Source of the DNA: Mesorhizobium sp. WSM3626 | GTDB taxonomy: Bacteria; Pseudomonadota; Alphaproteobacteria; Rhizobiales; Rhizobiaceae | DNA length: 64,000 nucleotides | Assembly (NCBI RefSeq): GCF_000513935.1 | Contig: NZ_AZUY01000001.1 | Span: 201,276-265,275 of the forward strand | Direction: 5' to 3' | In this document: positions 18,412 through 28,200 of the stretch, in pieces | How positions within the stretch are numbered: position 1 is the first letter of the stretch | Layout: each line of letters begins with the position of its first letter | The notes under the pieces: model-generated | The model's database searches: none | Seen by the model: only the letters and a program-made list of their open reading frames with translations | Told to the model about the DNA's origin: nothing | Position numbers and translations under genes: made by a program

Positions 18412-19320
18412 ATGCGCGGGTCCGAATTTTCCGAACTCAAAGCATTCGCGATGATCGTGGAGGAGGGCAGTTTCATCCGCGCCTCTGCCAGGCTCAGGAT
18501 TTCGCCACCGGCCCTCAGCCAGACAATCCGGCAGTTGGAGGCACGTCTCGGTGTCCGCCTGCTCAATCGCACGACACGCAGCGTATCGCCGACGGCGGCC
18601 GGCGACACGCTGTTCACGCGGCTTGGCCCTGTTTTCAGGGAGTTGGAAGGCGCGGTCGCGGATATTCATGCCTCACGCGATCAGCCGGTGGGTTCGCTGC
18701 GCATCAACGTGCCGCGCGTCGCCGCGATGCGGTTCATCGCGCCGATCCTGGGCGATTTCCAGCACGTCTATCCCGATATCAGCCTGACGGTTATCGTCGA
18801 CGACATGCTGACAGACATTGTCGAAGGACGCTTCGATGCCGGCATTCGGCTCGGCGAGCGGCTGGAAAAAGACATGGTGGCGGTGAAGCTGAGCGGGGAC
18901 CTGCAAATGGCCGCGGTGGCCGCTCCCGCCTATCTCGCGGGACGCAGCACGCCTCGTCATCCCGGCGATCTGCACCATCATCGCTGCATCAACTTCCAAT
19001 GGCCAGGCGGCGGCAACATATACCGATGGGAGTTCGCGCGTGGCAAAAGGGCGCTGGAAATCTCGGTCGAAGGCAGGCTGACCGTCAACGACACCGACTT
19101 GCTGCTCAACGCGGTGCTGAGCGGTGCCGGTATTGCATACATGATTGATTATCAGGTCCGTCCCTGGATCGAGAACGGTCAGCTGGTCCGGTTTCTGGAG
19201 GCCTGGTCGCCCAGCTTCCCCGGCTTCTACCTGTACCATCCGAGCGTGCGGCATGTGCCGCCAGCCTTGCGGGCGTTCATCGATTTTGTGCGGGAGAGGA
19301 AGGGAGTGAGTGGCGGGTAG
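18412..19320 (+). CDS. LysR family transcriptional regulator
   Basis: The 302-residue protein has an N-terminal winged helix: FSELKAFAMIVEEGSFIRASARLRISPPALSQTIRQLEARLG at about 5-46, then LLNRTTRSVSPTAAG. The remainder is the periplasmic-binding-like LysR effector domain, of the CrgA/PA2758-like group by its LHHHRCINFQWPGG and SGAGIAYMIDYQVRPWI segments. It is divergent from the SDR gene, the classic LysR target arrangement. The ATG at 18412 gives a normal N-terminus; an in-frame ATG at 18370 adds 14 residues and would place the start inside the dyad. The ligand is unknown. Confidence 0.88.
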   Translation: MRGSEFSELKAFAMIVEEGSFIRASARLRISPPALSQTIRQLEARLGVRLLNRTTRSVSPTAAGDTLFTRLGPVFRELEGAVADIHASRDQPVGSLRINVPRVAAMRFIAPILGDFQHVYPDISLTVIVDDMLTDIVEGRFDAGIRLGERLEKDMVAVKLSGDLQMAAVAAPAYLAGRSTPRHPGDLHHHRCINFQWPGGGNIYRWEFARGKRALEISVEGRLTVNDTDLLLNAVLSGAGIAYMIDYQVRPWIENGQLVRFLEAWSPSFPGFYLYHPSVRHVPPALRAFIDFVRERKGVSGG

Positions 19321-19339
19321 CTTCCCTACCGACCTTCGC

Positions 19340-20518
19340 TTACAATTTTCCCAGCAACTCCGGCGTCGGCCAGCCATCCACCGGCAGGCCTAGCCGCATC
19401 TGCTCCTTGCGGATGGCTTCGCGGGTGTTGGTGCCCAAAATGCCGTCGACCGTACCGACGTCGTAGCCCCTGGCCTCGAGCTTGGTTTGCAATGCCTTCA
19501 TCTGCTCGTTTTCGAGACCCGGCTCGGGATTGCGCGGGTCGAGCGGCGGCGCGCCCGCCAGCCGCGCGGCAAGGTTTGCCGCGGTCAGCGCGTAGGTGAA
19601 GGACTGGTTCCATTCGAGATAGACGTCGAAATTCTCGTAGGTAAGGAAGGCCGGACCCTTGCGGCCCATGGGCAGCGCCAGGCCGGCCTTCAGGCCCTTG
19701 TCGATCAGCGGCGAACCGTCGGGGTTGGTGACGCCCCACTGCGCCCATTGTGTCAGCGGCATTTTGTTGGTGCGGCCGGTCTGGTCCCATGGCATCTCGT
19801 CGGGCACGCGCACTTCCTGGATCCAGGGTTCGTCACGCTTCCAGCCGCGCGACAGGACCTTGTTGCCCGTGGTCATGATCACGTCGGGAGCGCTGTTTCT
19901 AAGATCAATCTTGCCGTCGCCGTCGCCATCGACGCCGCGCGCAAGATAGTCGGACGGCAGGATCTGCGTCTGGCCGATCTCGCCGGCCCAGGCGCCGGTG
20001 ACATCGGCCGGCAGCACGCCGCGATCGATCAGTTCCAGCAGCGGCACCAGTTGCTGGCGGAAAAGCTGCGGGCGGCGGCAGTCATGCGACAGCGTCATCA
20101 GTGCGCTCAGTGTATGGAAGTCGCCCTGCACGGCGCCGAAATCCGTTTCAAGCGCCCAGAAGGCGGTGATGACAGGCGCCTGGACACCGAACTGCTGGTC
20201 GGCGCGGGCGAAGACATCGGCGTATTTCTTCATGTTCGCCGCACCTTGCTTCAGCCGGTAGGCAGAGATCATGCGGTTGGAAAATTGGACGAAAGTTTGC
20301 GTGAAGACGCCCTGCGCGCGGTCGCGCGCCAGAGCCCTCTCGTCGATCCTGGCGTCCTCCAGCGCATCGAGACCGACGGCGCCGACACCGGCAGCCTTGG
20401 CTTCCGCCGCCACGCCCTGTTTCCAGGCTTCGAAATCGCCGCCGCATTCCTGCGCCATCGCCGGCAAGGCCGTGGCGCACAAAAATAGCGCCGCGAGGGC
20501 TTGGGAACGCAGTCGCAT
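19340..20518 (-). CDS. lytic murein transglycosylase, MltB-type with peptidoglycan-binding domain
   Basis: The 392-residue protein has a signal peptide of about 22 residues (ALPAMA) and should act in the periplasm. The MltB-like (SLT_2) domain spans about 25-320. The catalytic Glu is E124 in FWALETDFGAV, followed by AGEIGQTQILPSDYL and the ENFDVYLEWNQSFTYALTAANLAARL block. A PG_binding_1 domain ends the protein (about 335-390). It cuts the MurNAc-GlcNAc bond to give 1,6-anhydroMurNAc. No lipobox Cys is present, so it is soluble. It lies on the same strand as GH25, 224 bases downstream of it. Confidence 0.92.
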   Translation of the reverse strand: MRLRSQALAALFLCATALPAMAQECGGDFEAWKQGVAAEAKAAGVGAVGLDALEDARIDERALARDRAQGVFTQTFVQFSNRMISAYRLKQGAANMKKYADVFARADQQFGVQAPVITAFWALETDFGAVQGDFHTLSALMTLSHDCRRPQLFRQQLVPLLELIDRGVLPADVTGAWAGEIGQTQILPSDYLARGVDGDGDGKIDLRNSAPDVIMTTGNKVLSRGWKRDEPWIQEVRVPDEMPWDQTGRTNKMPLTQWAQWGVTNPDGSPLIDKGLKAGLALPMGRKGPAFLTYENFDVYLEWNQSFTYALTAANLAARLAGAPPLDPRNPEPGLENEQMKALQTKLEARGYDVGTVDGILGTNTREAIRKEQMRLGLPVDGWPTPELLGKL

Positions 20519-20625
20519 CAGCTTCCTTTCGAAACGAAGAGGGCATTGTCGTGCCTAGAGCCCAACGCCCTGCGGTTGCACTCTCTACCGCTGGCAGTGT
20601 CGAAAAGCAGGCGGCAGGCCCGGTG

Positions 20626-20800
20626 TCAACGGGTCTTCTGCTTCAGCCCTATTTGAGGCGCCTTTGCCGCCGTTGCCACGGCGTCAACGGGTCTTCTGCC
20701 GCGGCCCCTCTTCCAGGCGCCTTCGCTGCCGTTGCCACGGGGTCAGCGGGTGTTCTGCCGCAACCATTTGTTCCAGGCGGCTTCCGAGCCGTTGAAGACG
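20626..20800 (-). repeat. three degenerate tandem copies of the GH25 gene 3' end
   Basis: Units at 20626-20683, 20684-20742 and 20743-about 20800 (58-59 bp period) all begin, on the plus strand, with TCAnCGGGTnTTCTGC and continue to a GCCGTTG core. The unit at 20743 is the genuine end of the GH25 coding region. The two downstream copies retain the TGA and read as degraded versions of its last 18 or so codons. Conservation is strongest near the stop codon. Confidence 0.8.
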
Positions 20801-21543
20801 TTGATGTCGGACTTGCCGGTCATGCCGGGGACGATGCCGGTTCCGGTGTACTGCCAGAAGGTGAAGGGGTGGCTGCCATATTTCTCGCGCGGGTGCCCGG
20901 CGACGGAGCGCAGCCAGTAGGGATATCCGCGGAAGCTCGACAGTTCGTTGTCCTCGAAGAAATCGACCGAGGTGTAGATGATCGGCTTCTTGCCGTAACG
21001 CCGCTCGACGATCTCAAGGAAGGTGGTCATCTCAGCGCGCACCGTGGCCGCGTCGGGGCGCAGGTGGCAGGTCGGCGAGTTCGGGTTCCATTCCATGTCG
21101 AGAACCGGAGGCAATGCGGAGCGGTCGACGGGGACATTCTGGATGAACCAGCGCGCCTGCACGGCGGCGGGCGTGCAGAAATAGAAGAAATGATAGGCCG
21201 CGCGTGGAATTCCGTTGGCTTTCGTGCGCGCCCAGTGCTCGCTGAAATATTCATCGAATCGGTCGCCGCCTTCGGTCGCCTTGATGAAGGCGAAGGAGAT
21301 ACCGCTGGCCTTGGCGGTCGGCCAGTCGATCGATGTCTGGTATTTGGAGACGTCGGTGCCGTGGACTGCATAGTTCCACGGCGCGCCGCTGTCCCACTCA
21401 TGCGGCTTGGAATCGGCAAAGCGCGGCGCGCGCACGGCCACCGTCGGACTGCTCAACGCGGACGGCGACAGCGGCGAGAGATCGTCCACGGTCGAGCAGG
21501 CGCCGAGCAGCGTCAGCATGAAAAGGACCGCAAGACGGCGCAT
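20743..21543 (-). CDS. GH25 lysozyme lipoprotein
   Basis: The 266-residue protein starts with a lipoprotein signal (LTLLGAC, Cys at residue 16), so it is anchored to a membrane facing the periplasm or outside. The glycoside hydrolase 25 barrel starts at about 60: GTDVSKYQTSIDW carries the first catalytic Asp. FAFIKATEGG, AAYHFFYF, LDMEWN (catalytic Glu region) and FWQYTGTG follow in the normal order. GH25 muramidases cut the MurNAc-GlcNAc bond. The ATG at 21541-21543 follows GGAAG. Its last codons are the first unit of a tandem duplication. The same strand carries the lytic transglycosylase next. Confidence 0.92.
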   Translation of the reverse strand: MRRLAVLFMLTLLGACSTVDDLSPLSPSALSSPTVAVRAPRFADSKPHEWDSGAPWNYAVHGTDVSKYQTSIDWPTAKASGISFAFIKATEGGDRFDEYFSEHWARTKANGIPRAAYHFFYFCTPAAVQARWFIQNVPVDRSALPPVLDMEWNPNSPTCHLRPDAATVRAEMTTFLEIVERRYGKKPIIYTSVDFFEDNELSSFRGYPYWLRSVAGHPREKYGSHPFTFWQYTGTGIVPGMTGKSDINVFNGSEAAWNKWLRQNTR

Positions 21544-21661
21544 CGCAACTTCCAAGCCGGAATCAGCCGGTCGCTGATGGGTCTGTGCACTTGATGGCCG
21601 AAGTTGGTCTGGCCCCCTCCAGGCGATCGCCCCACGCATCGCCCAGCCTATCCGCTTTTCG

Positions 21662-21708
21662 TGCATGTCGTTGTCGCAAAAATGCTGCGCACTTTTGGGC
21701 GACATGCA
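21662..21708. repeat. dispersed palindromic element, TGCATGTCG type (copy 1)
   Basis: TGCATGTCG opens and CGACATGCA closes a 47-bp hairpin; the inner parts are TTGTCGCAAAAA and ACTTTTGGG. Three relatives sit at 55005-55050, 56073-56118 and 60948-60993. This copy lies in the 289-bp divergent gap between GH25 and the serine hydrolase. Open frames running through it are artefacts. Confidence 0.75.
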
Positions 21709-21832
21709 TGCCTGTGATCGCCGATCATGGTTGATATCTGGTTTATGGCGCTCGACAAGAAGCCCAATTTTGCGGAAGCAATGGCGGCAATTCGATGACA
21801 TAAACGTCAGGCGAGTGCCTGGGAGGCAATGG

Positions 21833-23212
21833 ATGCGGATCATCGTCAAGATCGTCAAATGGCTGCTTGGCCTGATCGTGCTGGCTATCGCCGCGCTGGT
21901 TGCCTGGCTCTATATCGCGCCGCCGGAACTCATCCGCGTCGGCTCGGGCTATTCGGCCAAGATCGTCTGCTCCAACGTCTTCATCGCCGGGCGCGACGCC
22001 AACGAGGTGCTGGCCGTCGATGTGCAGGCGCCCGGCCACCCGCTGCTGCGCTTGATGCGGGTCTCCGTCGACAAGAACCGGGGGACGGTGTCGGCCGGCC
22101 TGCTCGGTTTCCTCGGCAAGAGCGAGGCGGTTGCCCGCGACGGGCTGGGCTGCGTCTCGGTTCCCGACGGCGATGTCGGCAAGGCGCGGCGCACCGCGGT
22201 CTATGCCGAACCCGCGGCGACAAGCCAGGATGCGCTGTGGCCCGAGGGCGAACGGGTCGATGCCTCTCAGAACCCTGAAATCTTGAAGATCGTCGCGGAC
22301 GACGCGATGGCCGGCACCGGCATGCGCGCGATCGTCGTGGTCAAGAACGGGCGGGTCGTCGCGGAACGCTATGGCGACGGCTTTTCGGTCAAGACGCCAT
22401 TGCTCGGCTGGTCGATGACCAAGACGGTGAACGCCGCCATCGTCGGCACACTGATCAGGGACGGCAAGCTGGCGGTCGACAACAAGGGCCTGTTCACGCC
22501 CTGGAAGGTGGACGGCCGCGCCGCGATCAGCCTTGCCGACATGATGGCGATGTCGAGCGGCCTGGAGTTCAACGAAGACTATGGCGACGTCGCCGATGTG
22601 ACGCGCATGCTCTACCTCGAACCCGACATGGCGGGTTTTGCCGGCTCCAAACCCCTCACCGGCGAGGTCGGCAAGGTGTTTTCCTATTCCAGCGGCACGG
22701 CGGTGATGCTGTCGCGCCTCTGGCAGGACGCGATCGGCGACAGGGCCAAGGCATTGACGTGGCCGCGCATGGCGCTGTTCGAGCCGCTCGGCATGCACAG
22801 CGCGGTGTTAGAGACCGACGAGCAGGGTACTTTCGTCGGCTCGTCCTATCTCTATGCCACGGCGCACGACTGGGCCCGGTTCGGCCAGTTCCTGCTGCAG
22901 GGCGGGGTATGGAACGGCAACCAGGTCCTGCCTGCCGGCTTCGTCGACTGGATGCGCGAGCCGGCATCCGCCTCGAAAGTCTACGGCAAGGGCCAGTTGT
23001 GGATCGAAGCGCCGGGCGACGAGGAAAATCCCGGTGCCGGCGTCGCCGCCGGCCTGCCGAAGGACACTTACTGGATGGAAGGCCATGACGGGCAGACCGT
23101 CGCCATCATTCCATCCGAGCAATTGGTGGTGGTGCGGCTCGGGCTAACGCCGGCCAAGCTCAACTATCGGCCGCAGGCGTTGGTGGGGGCGCTGGTGAAG
23201 GCGCTGCGTTAA
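21833..23212 (+). CDS. serine hydrolase, beta-lactamase/penicillin-binding fold
   Basis: The 459-residue protein has a single N-terminal membrane helix (about 8-28, WLLGLIVLAIAALVAWLYI), with the rest outside the cytoplasm. The class C beta-lactamase-like domain begins about 150. The SxxK nucleophile is SMTK in LLGWSMTKTVN, the second motif is YSS in VFSYSSGTAV, and a HDG near the end (MEGHDGQT) takes the place of KTG. This set fits 6-aminohexanoate-dimer hydrolase/esterase EstB-like enzymes better than true beta-lactamases. GGGAGG precedes the ATG at 21833. It abuts btaB tail to tail with no gap. Confidence 0.85.
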   Translation: MRIIVKIVKWLLGLIVLAIAALVAWLYIAPPELIRVGSGYSAKIVCSNVFIAGRDANEVLAVDVQAPGHPLLRLMRVSVDKNRGTVSAGLLGFLGKSEAVARDGLGCVSVPDGDVGKARRTAVYAEPAATSQDALWPEGERVDASQNPEILKIVADDAMAGTGMRAIVVVKNGRVVAERYGDGFSVKTPLLGWSMTKTVNAAIVGTLIRDGKLAVDNKGLFTPWKVDGRAAISLADMMAMSSGLEFNEDYGDVADVTRMLYLEPDMAGFAGSKPLTGEVGKVFSYSSGTAVMLSRLWQDAIGDRAKALTWPRMALFEPLGMHSAVLETDEQGTFVGSSYLYATAHDWARFGQFLLQGGVWNGNQVLPAGFVDWMREPASASKVYGKGQLWIEAPGDEENPGAGVAAGLPKDTYWMEGHDGQTVAIIPSEQLVVVRLGLTPAKLNYRPQALVGALVKALR

Positions 23213-23878
23213 CTAGCTCCGTGGCCCGATCACGGCCAGCCAGGCATAGCCACGATAAAGCGTGCGAAAACGGAATGTTGCGCCGGTTCGCTCGGCTTCC
23301 GATTCCAGAACGTCGCGCAGGGATTCGCGCGGCGTGACGTGGAATTTTTTCAGCCAGCCGCGCAGCAAGGTGCGGAACCAGCCCGGCAGACCTTCCTGCT
23401 GGCCGAAATCGACTATGTGCAGCGAGCCCGTCGGGGCCAGCGCGGCAAGTGCTGCCGAGACCGTCTTCTCCCAGCCCGGGATCATCGACAGCGAATAGGA
23501 TACGAAGATGCGGTCGAACCGTTCGATGCCACAAAGGGCCTCTGCATCGAAATCGGTGGCGTCGCCCCTTGCCAGCTTGACGCGATCCGAGAGGCCTTCG
23601 CGGTCGATTGCCTTGCCGGCCGTTTCCAGCATTTCGGCCGAAATATCGAGGCCGAAGAAACGGGCGTCGGGATAGGCGCGGGCGGCGAGGATGATGTTGC
23701 GGCCGGTGCCACAGCCAAGCTCGAGCACTGTGCCGCCCGGCGGCACGTCCAGCCCCGCGATCAGCCGGTCGCGGCCGAGCAGGTAGTATTTGCGGGTCAG
23801 GTCGTAGATATGGCGCTGCCAGCGGTAGACGCCGTCCATCAGCTCGGCGTGGCTGGCCGGCAGCTCCGTCGTGCTCAT
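23213..23878 (-). CDS. btaB: diacylglyceryl-homoserine N-methyltransferase
   Basis: The 221-residue class I SAM-methyltransferase has motif I VLELGCGTGRNIILAA at about 51-66 and FFGLDISAEML. GVYRWQRHIYDLTRKYYLLGRDRLI in the N-terminus is the BtaB signature. BtaB methylates diacylglycerylhomoserine three times to give the betaine lipid DGTS, which replaces phospholipids under phosphate limitation. Its start overlaps the btaA stop by four bases, so both are made from one message. The pairing with btaA makes the assignment firm. Confidence 0.93.
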   Translation of the reverse strand: MSTTELPASHAELMDGVYRWQRHIYDLTRKYYLLGRDRLIAGLDVPPGGTVLELGCGTGRNIILAARAYPDARFFGLDISAEMLETAGKAIDREGLSDRVKLARGDATDFDAEALCGIERFDRIFVSYSLSMIPGWEKTVSAALAALAPTGSLHIVDFGQQEGLPGWFRTLLRGWLKKFHVTPRESLRDVLESEAERTGATFRFRTLYRGYAWLAVIGPRS

Positions 23879-25122
23879 GCCGCGCGCTTCACATAGAGGT
23901 GGAAGCCGCCATAGATGGCGGAGCGGTCACGAGCCGAGAATTCGCGCGATGCTTGGTTCTGATAGTCCCACTGATCGAGCAGCGAGGTCGAGACGCGCCC
24001 CGGCAGCAGACTGGGCTCGGCGGCGGTGCGGAAGATGACGCGGGCCCCGGCGGAGGCGGTGCGGGTGATCTCCAACCACAGCGCGTTGAGCTGGTCGTCA
24101 GTCATCCAGTCCTGTGCGTCGAGCAGGATGAAGCGGTCGACGGCGCCGGCATCCTTGCCGGCGAGGAATTCGATCAGGTTGGCATGGTGGATGGCGACGC
24201 GGTCGATATTGCCGCGGATGGTCTCGTAGTTGCGCTTTTCCAGATAGGCGGGCAAGGCGGCCTCGCCCGGCTCGGGATAGCGGCGGGCGAAAGCCTGCCA
24301 AGCGAAGTAGTTGTTTTCCAGGGGGAAATCGCAGGCGAGCTTTTCCAGCCGGGCCTTCAGCACGCTGGCCATGGTGCCGTCGCCGGAGGTGATCAGCGAG
24401 TCATACTGCGCCGGCGGGATGCCGAGACCGAACAGCGAGGCTTTTCGCGACGTCGCCCATTTCAGAAGCTTCTTGTCGAAGACCGGCGCCAGCTCCTCGT
24501 TGAAGAAGCGGCGCTGTTCGCCGATGTTCCTGGCTTCCATCATGCGGGCCGGGTTGACGCCGAAGAATTTCGCCGTGCGGTGGCCCATGGCGATGAACAG
24601 GCCGAGCAGGCCGGTCTGGTAGAAATTGCGGTCGAAAACGCCAATGCGCCTGTTGCCGCGCCAGTTGCGGCGCTCCCAGTAATGACGGCTGACCGGATCG
24701 AGATGCGGGGCGATGAAGCGGTCGTAGGCTTCGGAATTGTGGCTCGTGTCCGCCGCGCCGAAGAAACGGAACAGGTCGCCTTGCGAAGGCAGATGGCGAA
24801 CCGCCTCCAGCTTCATGCGGCTCAGCGCGATGTGGGCCGCGTTGAGATCGACGGCGTCGATCTGTGCCGGCGAGCGGGTGAGATAGGCGAGGATGTTGCA
24901 GCCGCCCGAGGCGATGGTGACGACACGGTGGCCCTGGCCAAGCTGCATCGCGTCCATGTCGACGTCGGGGTCTTCCCAGATCTGCGGATAGACGAGGCCG
25001 GAAAACAGGAAGGCGAACAGCCGCTCGGAGATGCCGGCTTTCGAAAGCGGGCGGTTCTGGTAAACGGCCTTTCCAACTTCCTTGCCGCGGCGAAAAACCA
25101 GATCTGCGGAGACGTCCGTCAT
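23875..25122 (-). CDS. btaA: SAM:diacylglycerol 3-amino-3-carboxypropyltransferase
   Basis: The 415-residue enzyme transfers the 3-amino-3-carboxypropyl group of SAM to diacylglycerol, the first step of DGTS betaine-lipid synthesis. LFSGLVYPQIWEDPDVDMDA (about 38-57) and VVTIASGGCNILAYLTRSP (SAM site, about 65-83) are characteristic, as is DAVDLNAAHIALSRMKLEA. Length matches Rhodobacter and Sinorhizobium BtaA (about 413-416). The ATG at 25120-25122 gives the typical MTDVSADLVF start; longer frames to 25221 would run across the Pho box. Expression is expected under phosphate starvation through PhoB. Confidence 0.94.
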   Translation of the reverse strand: MTDVSADLVFRRGKEVGKAVYQNRPLSKAGISERLFAFLFSGLVYPQIWEDPDVDMDAMQLGQGHRVVTIASGGCNILAYLTRSPAQIDAVDLNAAHIALSRMKLEAVRHLPSQGDLFRFFGAADTSHNSEAYDRFIAPHLDPVSRHYWERRNWRGNRRIGVFDRNFYQTGLLGLFIAMGHRTAKFFGVNPARMMEARNIGEQRRFFNEELAPVFDKKLLKWATSRKASLFGLGIPPAQYDSLITSGDGTMASVLKARLEKLACDFPLENNYFAWQAFARRYPEPGEAALPAYLEKRNYETIRGNIDRVAIHHANLIEFLAGKDAGAVDRFILLDAQDWMTDDQLNALWLEITRTASAGARVIFRTAAEPSLLPGRVSTSLLDQWDYQNQASREFSARDRSAIYGGFHLYVKRAA

Positions 25123-25171
25123 GGCAAAGTGATTCCCCATTTGCTTTGGCGCAAGCCGGTAACGCAGGGTC

Positions 25172-25200
25172 ATGACAGGCCGGTGACAATCTGTTGACGC
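25172..25200 (-). promoter_or_regulatory. Pho box upstream of btaA
   Basis: On the minus strand TTGTCAC (25183-25189) and CTGTCAT (25172-25178) are direct 7-mers with a four-base spacer, exactly the 11-bp period of a PhoB box. A weaker third unit, GCGTCAA (25194-25200), continues the same period upstream. It lies 50 bases before the btaA ATG and ahead of the btaAB operon only. Confidence 0.82.
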
Positions 25201-25207
25201 CTTCTTT

Positions 25208-28200
25208 TTACAGCCTACCAAACCCGCCCGGCGTCGGCGTGGTCACGATGACGGCCTCACCGACTTCGAGCACGGTCTGATCGCAAGCCCTCAGCACGTC
25301 GAACGTGCCGTCGTTGCGGCGCACCTTGGTCGAGCCGACCTCGCCGTCGCCGCCACCGTCCAGCCCTTGCGGCGGGCGGTTGCGGTGCGAGGACAGGATC
25401 GCGCATTCCATCTTCTCGAGGAAGCGAATGGTGCGTTTGGTGCCGTCGCCGGCGTTCCATTTGCCCTTGCCGCCGGATCCCTGGCGGATGTGAAAATCCT
25501 CCAGCACCACGGGAAAGCGCAGTTCCAGCACCTCCGGGTCGGTGAGGCGCGAATTGGTCATGTGGGTGTGGACGCCGGAGGTACCGGCAAAGCCGCGGCC
25601 GGAGTTCATATGGCCGGCCGGCGAGCCGGAGCAGATCGTCTCGTAATACTGATACTGCTTGTTGCCGAAGGTCAGGTTGTTCATCGTGCCCTGCGCGTTG
25701 GCCATCGCGCCCATGGCGCCGAACAGCGCGTTGGTGACATGCTGGGAAGTCTCGACATTGCCGGCGACGACGGCGGCAGGGTAGGTGGGCTTGAGCATGC
25801 AGCCGTCGGGAATGACGATATTGATCGGCCTGAGGCAGCCGGCATTCATCGGGATCATGTCCTCGACCATGACGCGAAAGGCGTAGAGCACGGCGGCACG
25901 GGCTACCGGCTCGGGCGCATTGAAGTTGTTCTTCATGACAGGCGATGTGCCGGTGAAGTCGACGGTCGCCTCGCGCTTTTGCCGGTCGACGGTGATCTTC
26001 ACCTTGATGGCCTGGCCGGTGTCGGTCGGATATTCATACTCCGACGTGTCCGGCAGCCGCTCCAGTACGCGGCGTACGCTCTCGGCCGCGTTGTCCTGCA
26101 CATGGCCCATATAGGCTTCGACGACGTCGAGGCCGAAATGCCCCACCATCTTGCGAAGTTCCGCCACGCCTTTCTCGTTGGCGGCGATCTGTGCCTTCAG
26201 ATCGGCGATGTTCTGGTGCGGGTTGCGGGCCGGGTAGCGGTGGTCCGTGAGCAGCGTGTGCAGCTCCTTTTCGCGGAATTTTCCGCGGTCGACGATGCGG
26301 AAATTGTCGAACAGAACGCCTTCCTCGTCGACCGTGGTGGCGAGCGGCGTCATCGAGCCCGGCGCGGTGCCGCCAATGTCGGCATGGTGCCCGCGCGAGG
26401 CCGCCCAGAAGAGGATGCTTTTCCGGGCATCGTCGAAGACCGGCGTCACCACCGTGATGTCGGGCAGATGCGTGCCGCCATTATAGGGGGCGTTCAAGGC
26501 AAAGACGTCGCCGGGATGAATGTCGCCGGAGTTCAGCCGGATGATGGTTTCGACTGAACGGTCCATTGAGCCGAGATGCACCGGCATGTGCGGCGCATTG
26601 GCGACCAGCGCCCCGGTGTGGTCGAAGACGGCGCAGGAAAAATCGAGCCTTTCCTTGATGTTGACGGAGTAGGCGGTGTTCTGCAGCGTCACGCCCATTT
26701 GTTCCGCGATGGACATGAAGAGATTGTTGAAGACTTCGAGCATCACCGGATCGGCCTCGGTGCCAAGGGCAGCGGCGCGCGCTTTCTTTTCCGTACGGCG
26801 TATGACAACGTGATTGAGGTTGGTGATTTCGGCTTGCCAGCCCGGCTCGACGACGATGGTCTGGTTCGGCTCGATGATCAAGGCGGGCCCGGCGACCAGA
26901 TTGGACGGTCCGAGGGTCTCGCGACGGTAGACGCCAGCTTCACGCCACCGGCCTTCCGTGTAGATGCGCCGGGTCTCGGAAGTGGCTGACTTGACAGTTG
27001 CAGGTCCGGCAGGCGCATAGGCCTCGGCGCTGGTCTGGCCGGTTTCGGTGCCTTCGACGCCGACGGTCTCGACGATCATTGGCTTGTCGTCATAGACGAA
27101 GCCGAATTGTGCCTTGTGTGCGATTTCGAAATCGCGCCTGGCCTGGAAGATCGAGTCTGCCTCGAAATTCACCGGCAGTGCCGTGTCAGTGCCGTCATAG
27201 CGAATGTGCAATACGGGCCTGGTGGAAACCGAGCCCTCGGCGATGCCTTGTGCCGCCAACTCCGCGATCACTGCCTTTTTCAAGGTGGCGATGAGGCCGC
27301 CGATTTCCGTTCTGGATTCCTCGGCGAGAGGCTTCAGCAGCGCCTGCTGGCGCGAGGCAAAGACCGAGGCCAGGCCGATACCGTAGGCCGAAAGCAGGCC
27401 GGAGAAGGGATGGATCAGCACCGCCTCCATGCCGAGCGCGTCGGCGACCAGGCAGGCGTGCTGTCCACCGGCGCCGCCGAAACAGTTCAGGAGATATTCG
27501 GTGACGTCGTAGCCGCGCTGCACCGAAATCTTCTTGATCGCATTGGCCATGTTCTCGACCGCGATGGTGACGAAGCCTTCGGCGACCGCTTCGGGCGAGC
27601 GACCGTCACCGATCCCGGCGGCGAGAGCCGTGAATTTCGCGCGCACGGTTTCCGCGTCGAGCGGCGCGTCCTGGCCGGGGCCGAAGATCGACGGGAAGAA
27701 ATCGGGCCGCAGCTTGCCCAGCATGACATTGGCATCGGTGACGGCCAGCGGACCGCCGCGCCGGTACGCGGCGGGGCCGGGATTGGCGCCAGCGGAGTCC
27801 GGTCCGACACGGAAACGGCCGGCCTCGTAATGCAGGATCGAGCCGCCGCCGGCGGCGACCGTGTGGATGCGCATCATCGGCGCGCGGACACGCACGCCGG
27901 CGACCTCGGTGTCGAAGGCACGCTCATACTCGCCGTCATAGTGGGCGACGTCCGTGGACGTGCCGCCCATGTCGAAGCCGATAACCTTGTCGAAACCGGC
28001 GAGCTTCGCCGTCTCGACCATGCCGACCACGCCGCCGGCCGGGCCCGACAGCAGCGCGTCCTTGCCCTGGAACATGTCGGCGGCGGTGAGGCCGCCAGAA
28101 GACATCATGAACATGAGGCGAGGGGATTCGTCGTTTTCTCCCGCCGCACCCAGTTCTCCCGCCACCCGTTGTACGTAGCGTGAGAGGATGGGCGACAGAT

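Noticed and set aside
20626..20800. Possible CRISPR array
   Set aside because: Only three degenerate units with no spacers, and one unit is a coding end. It is a tandem duplication.
23899..25197. 432-codon plus-strand frame
   Set aside because: Antisense to btaA, which has clear motifs and a partner gene; no ribosome site or domain in this frame.
27107..28183. 358-codon plus-strand frame
   Set aside because: Antisense to the 5-oxoprolinase gene; no supporting start or motif.
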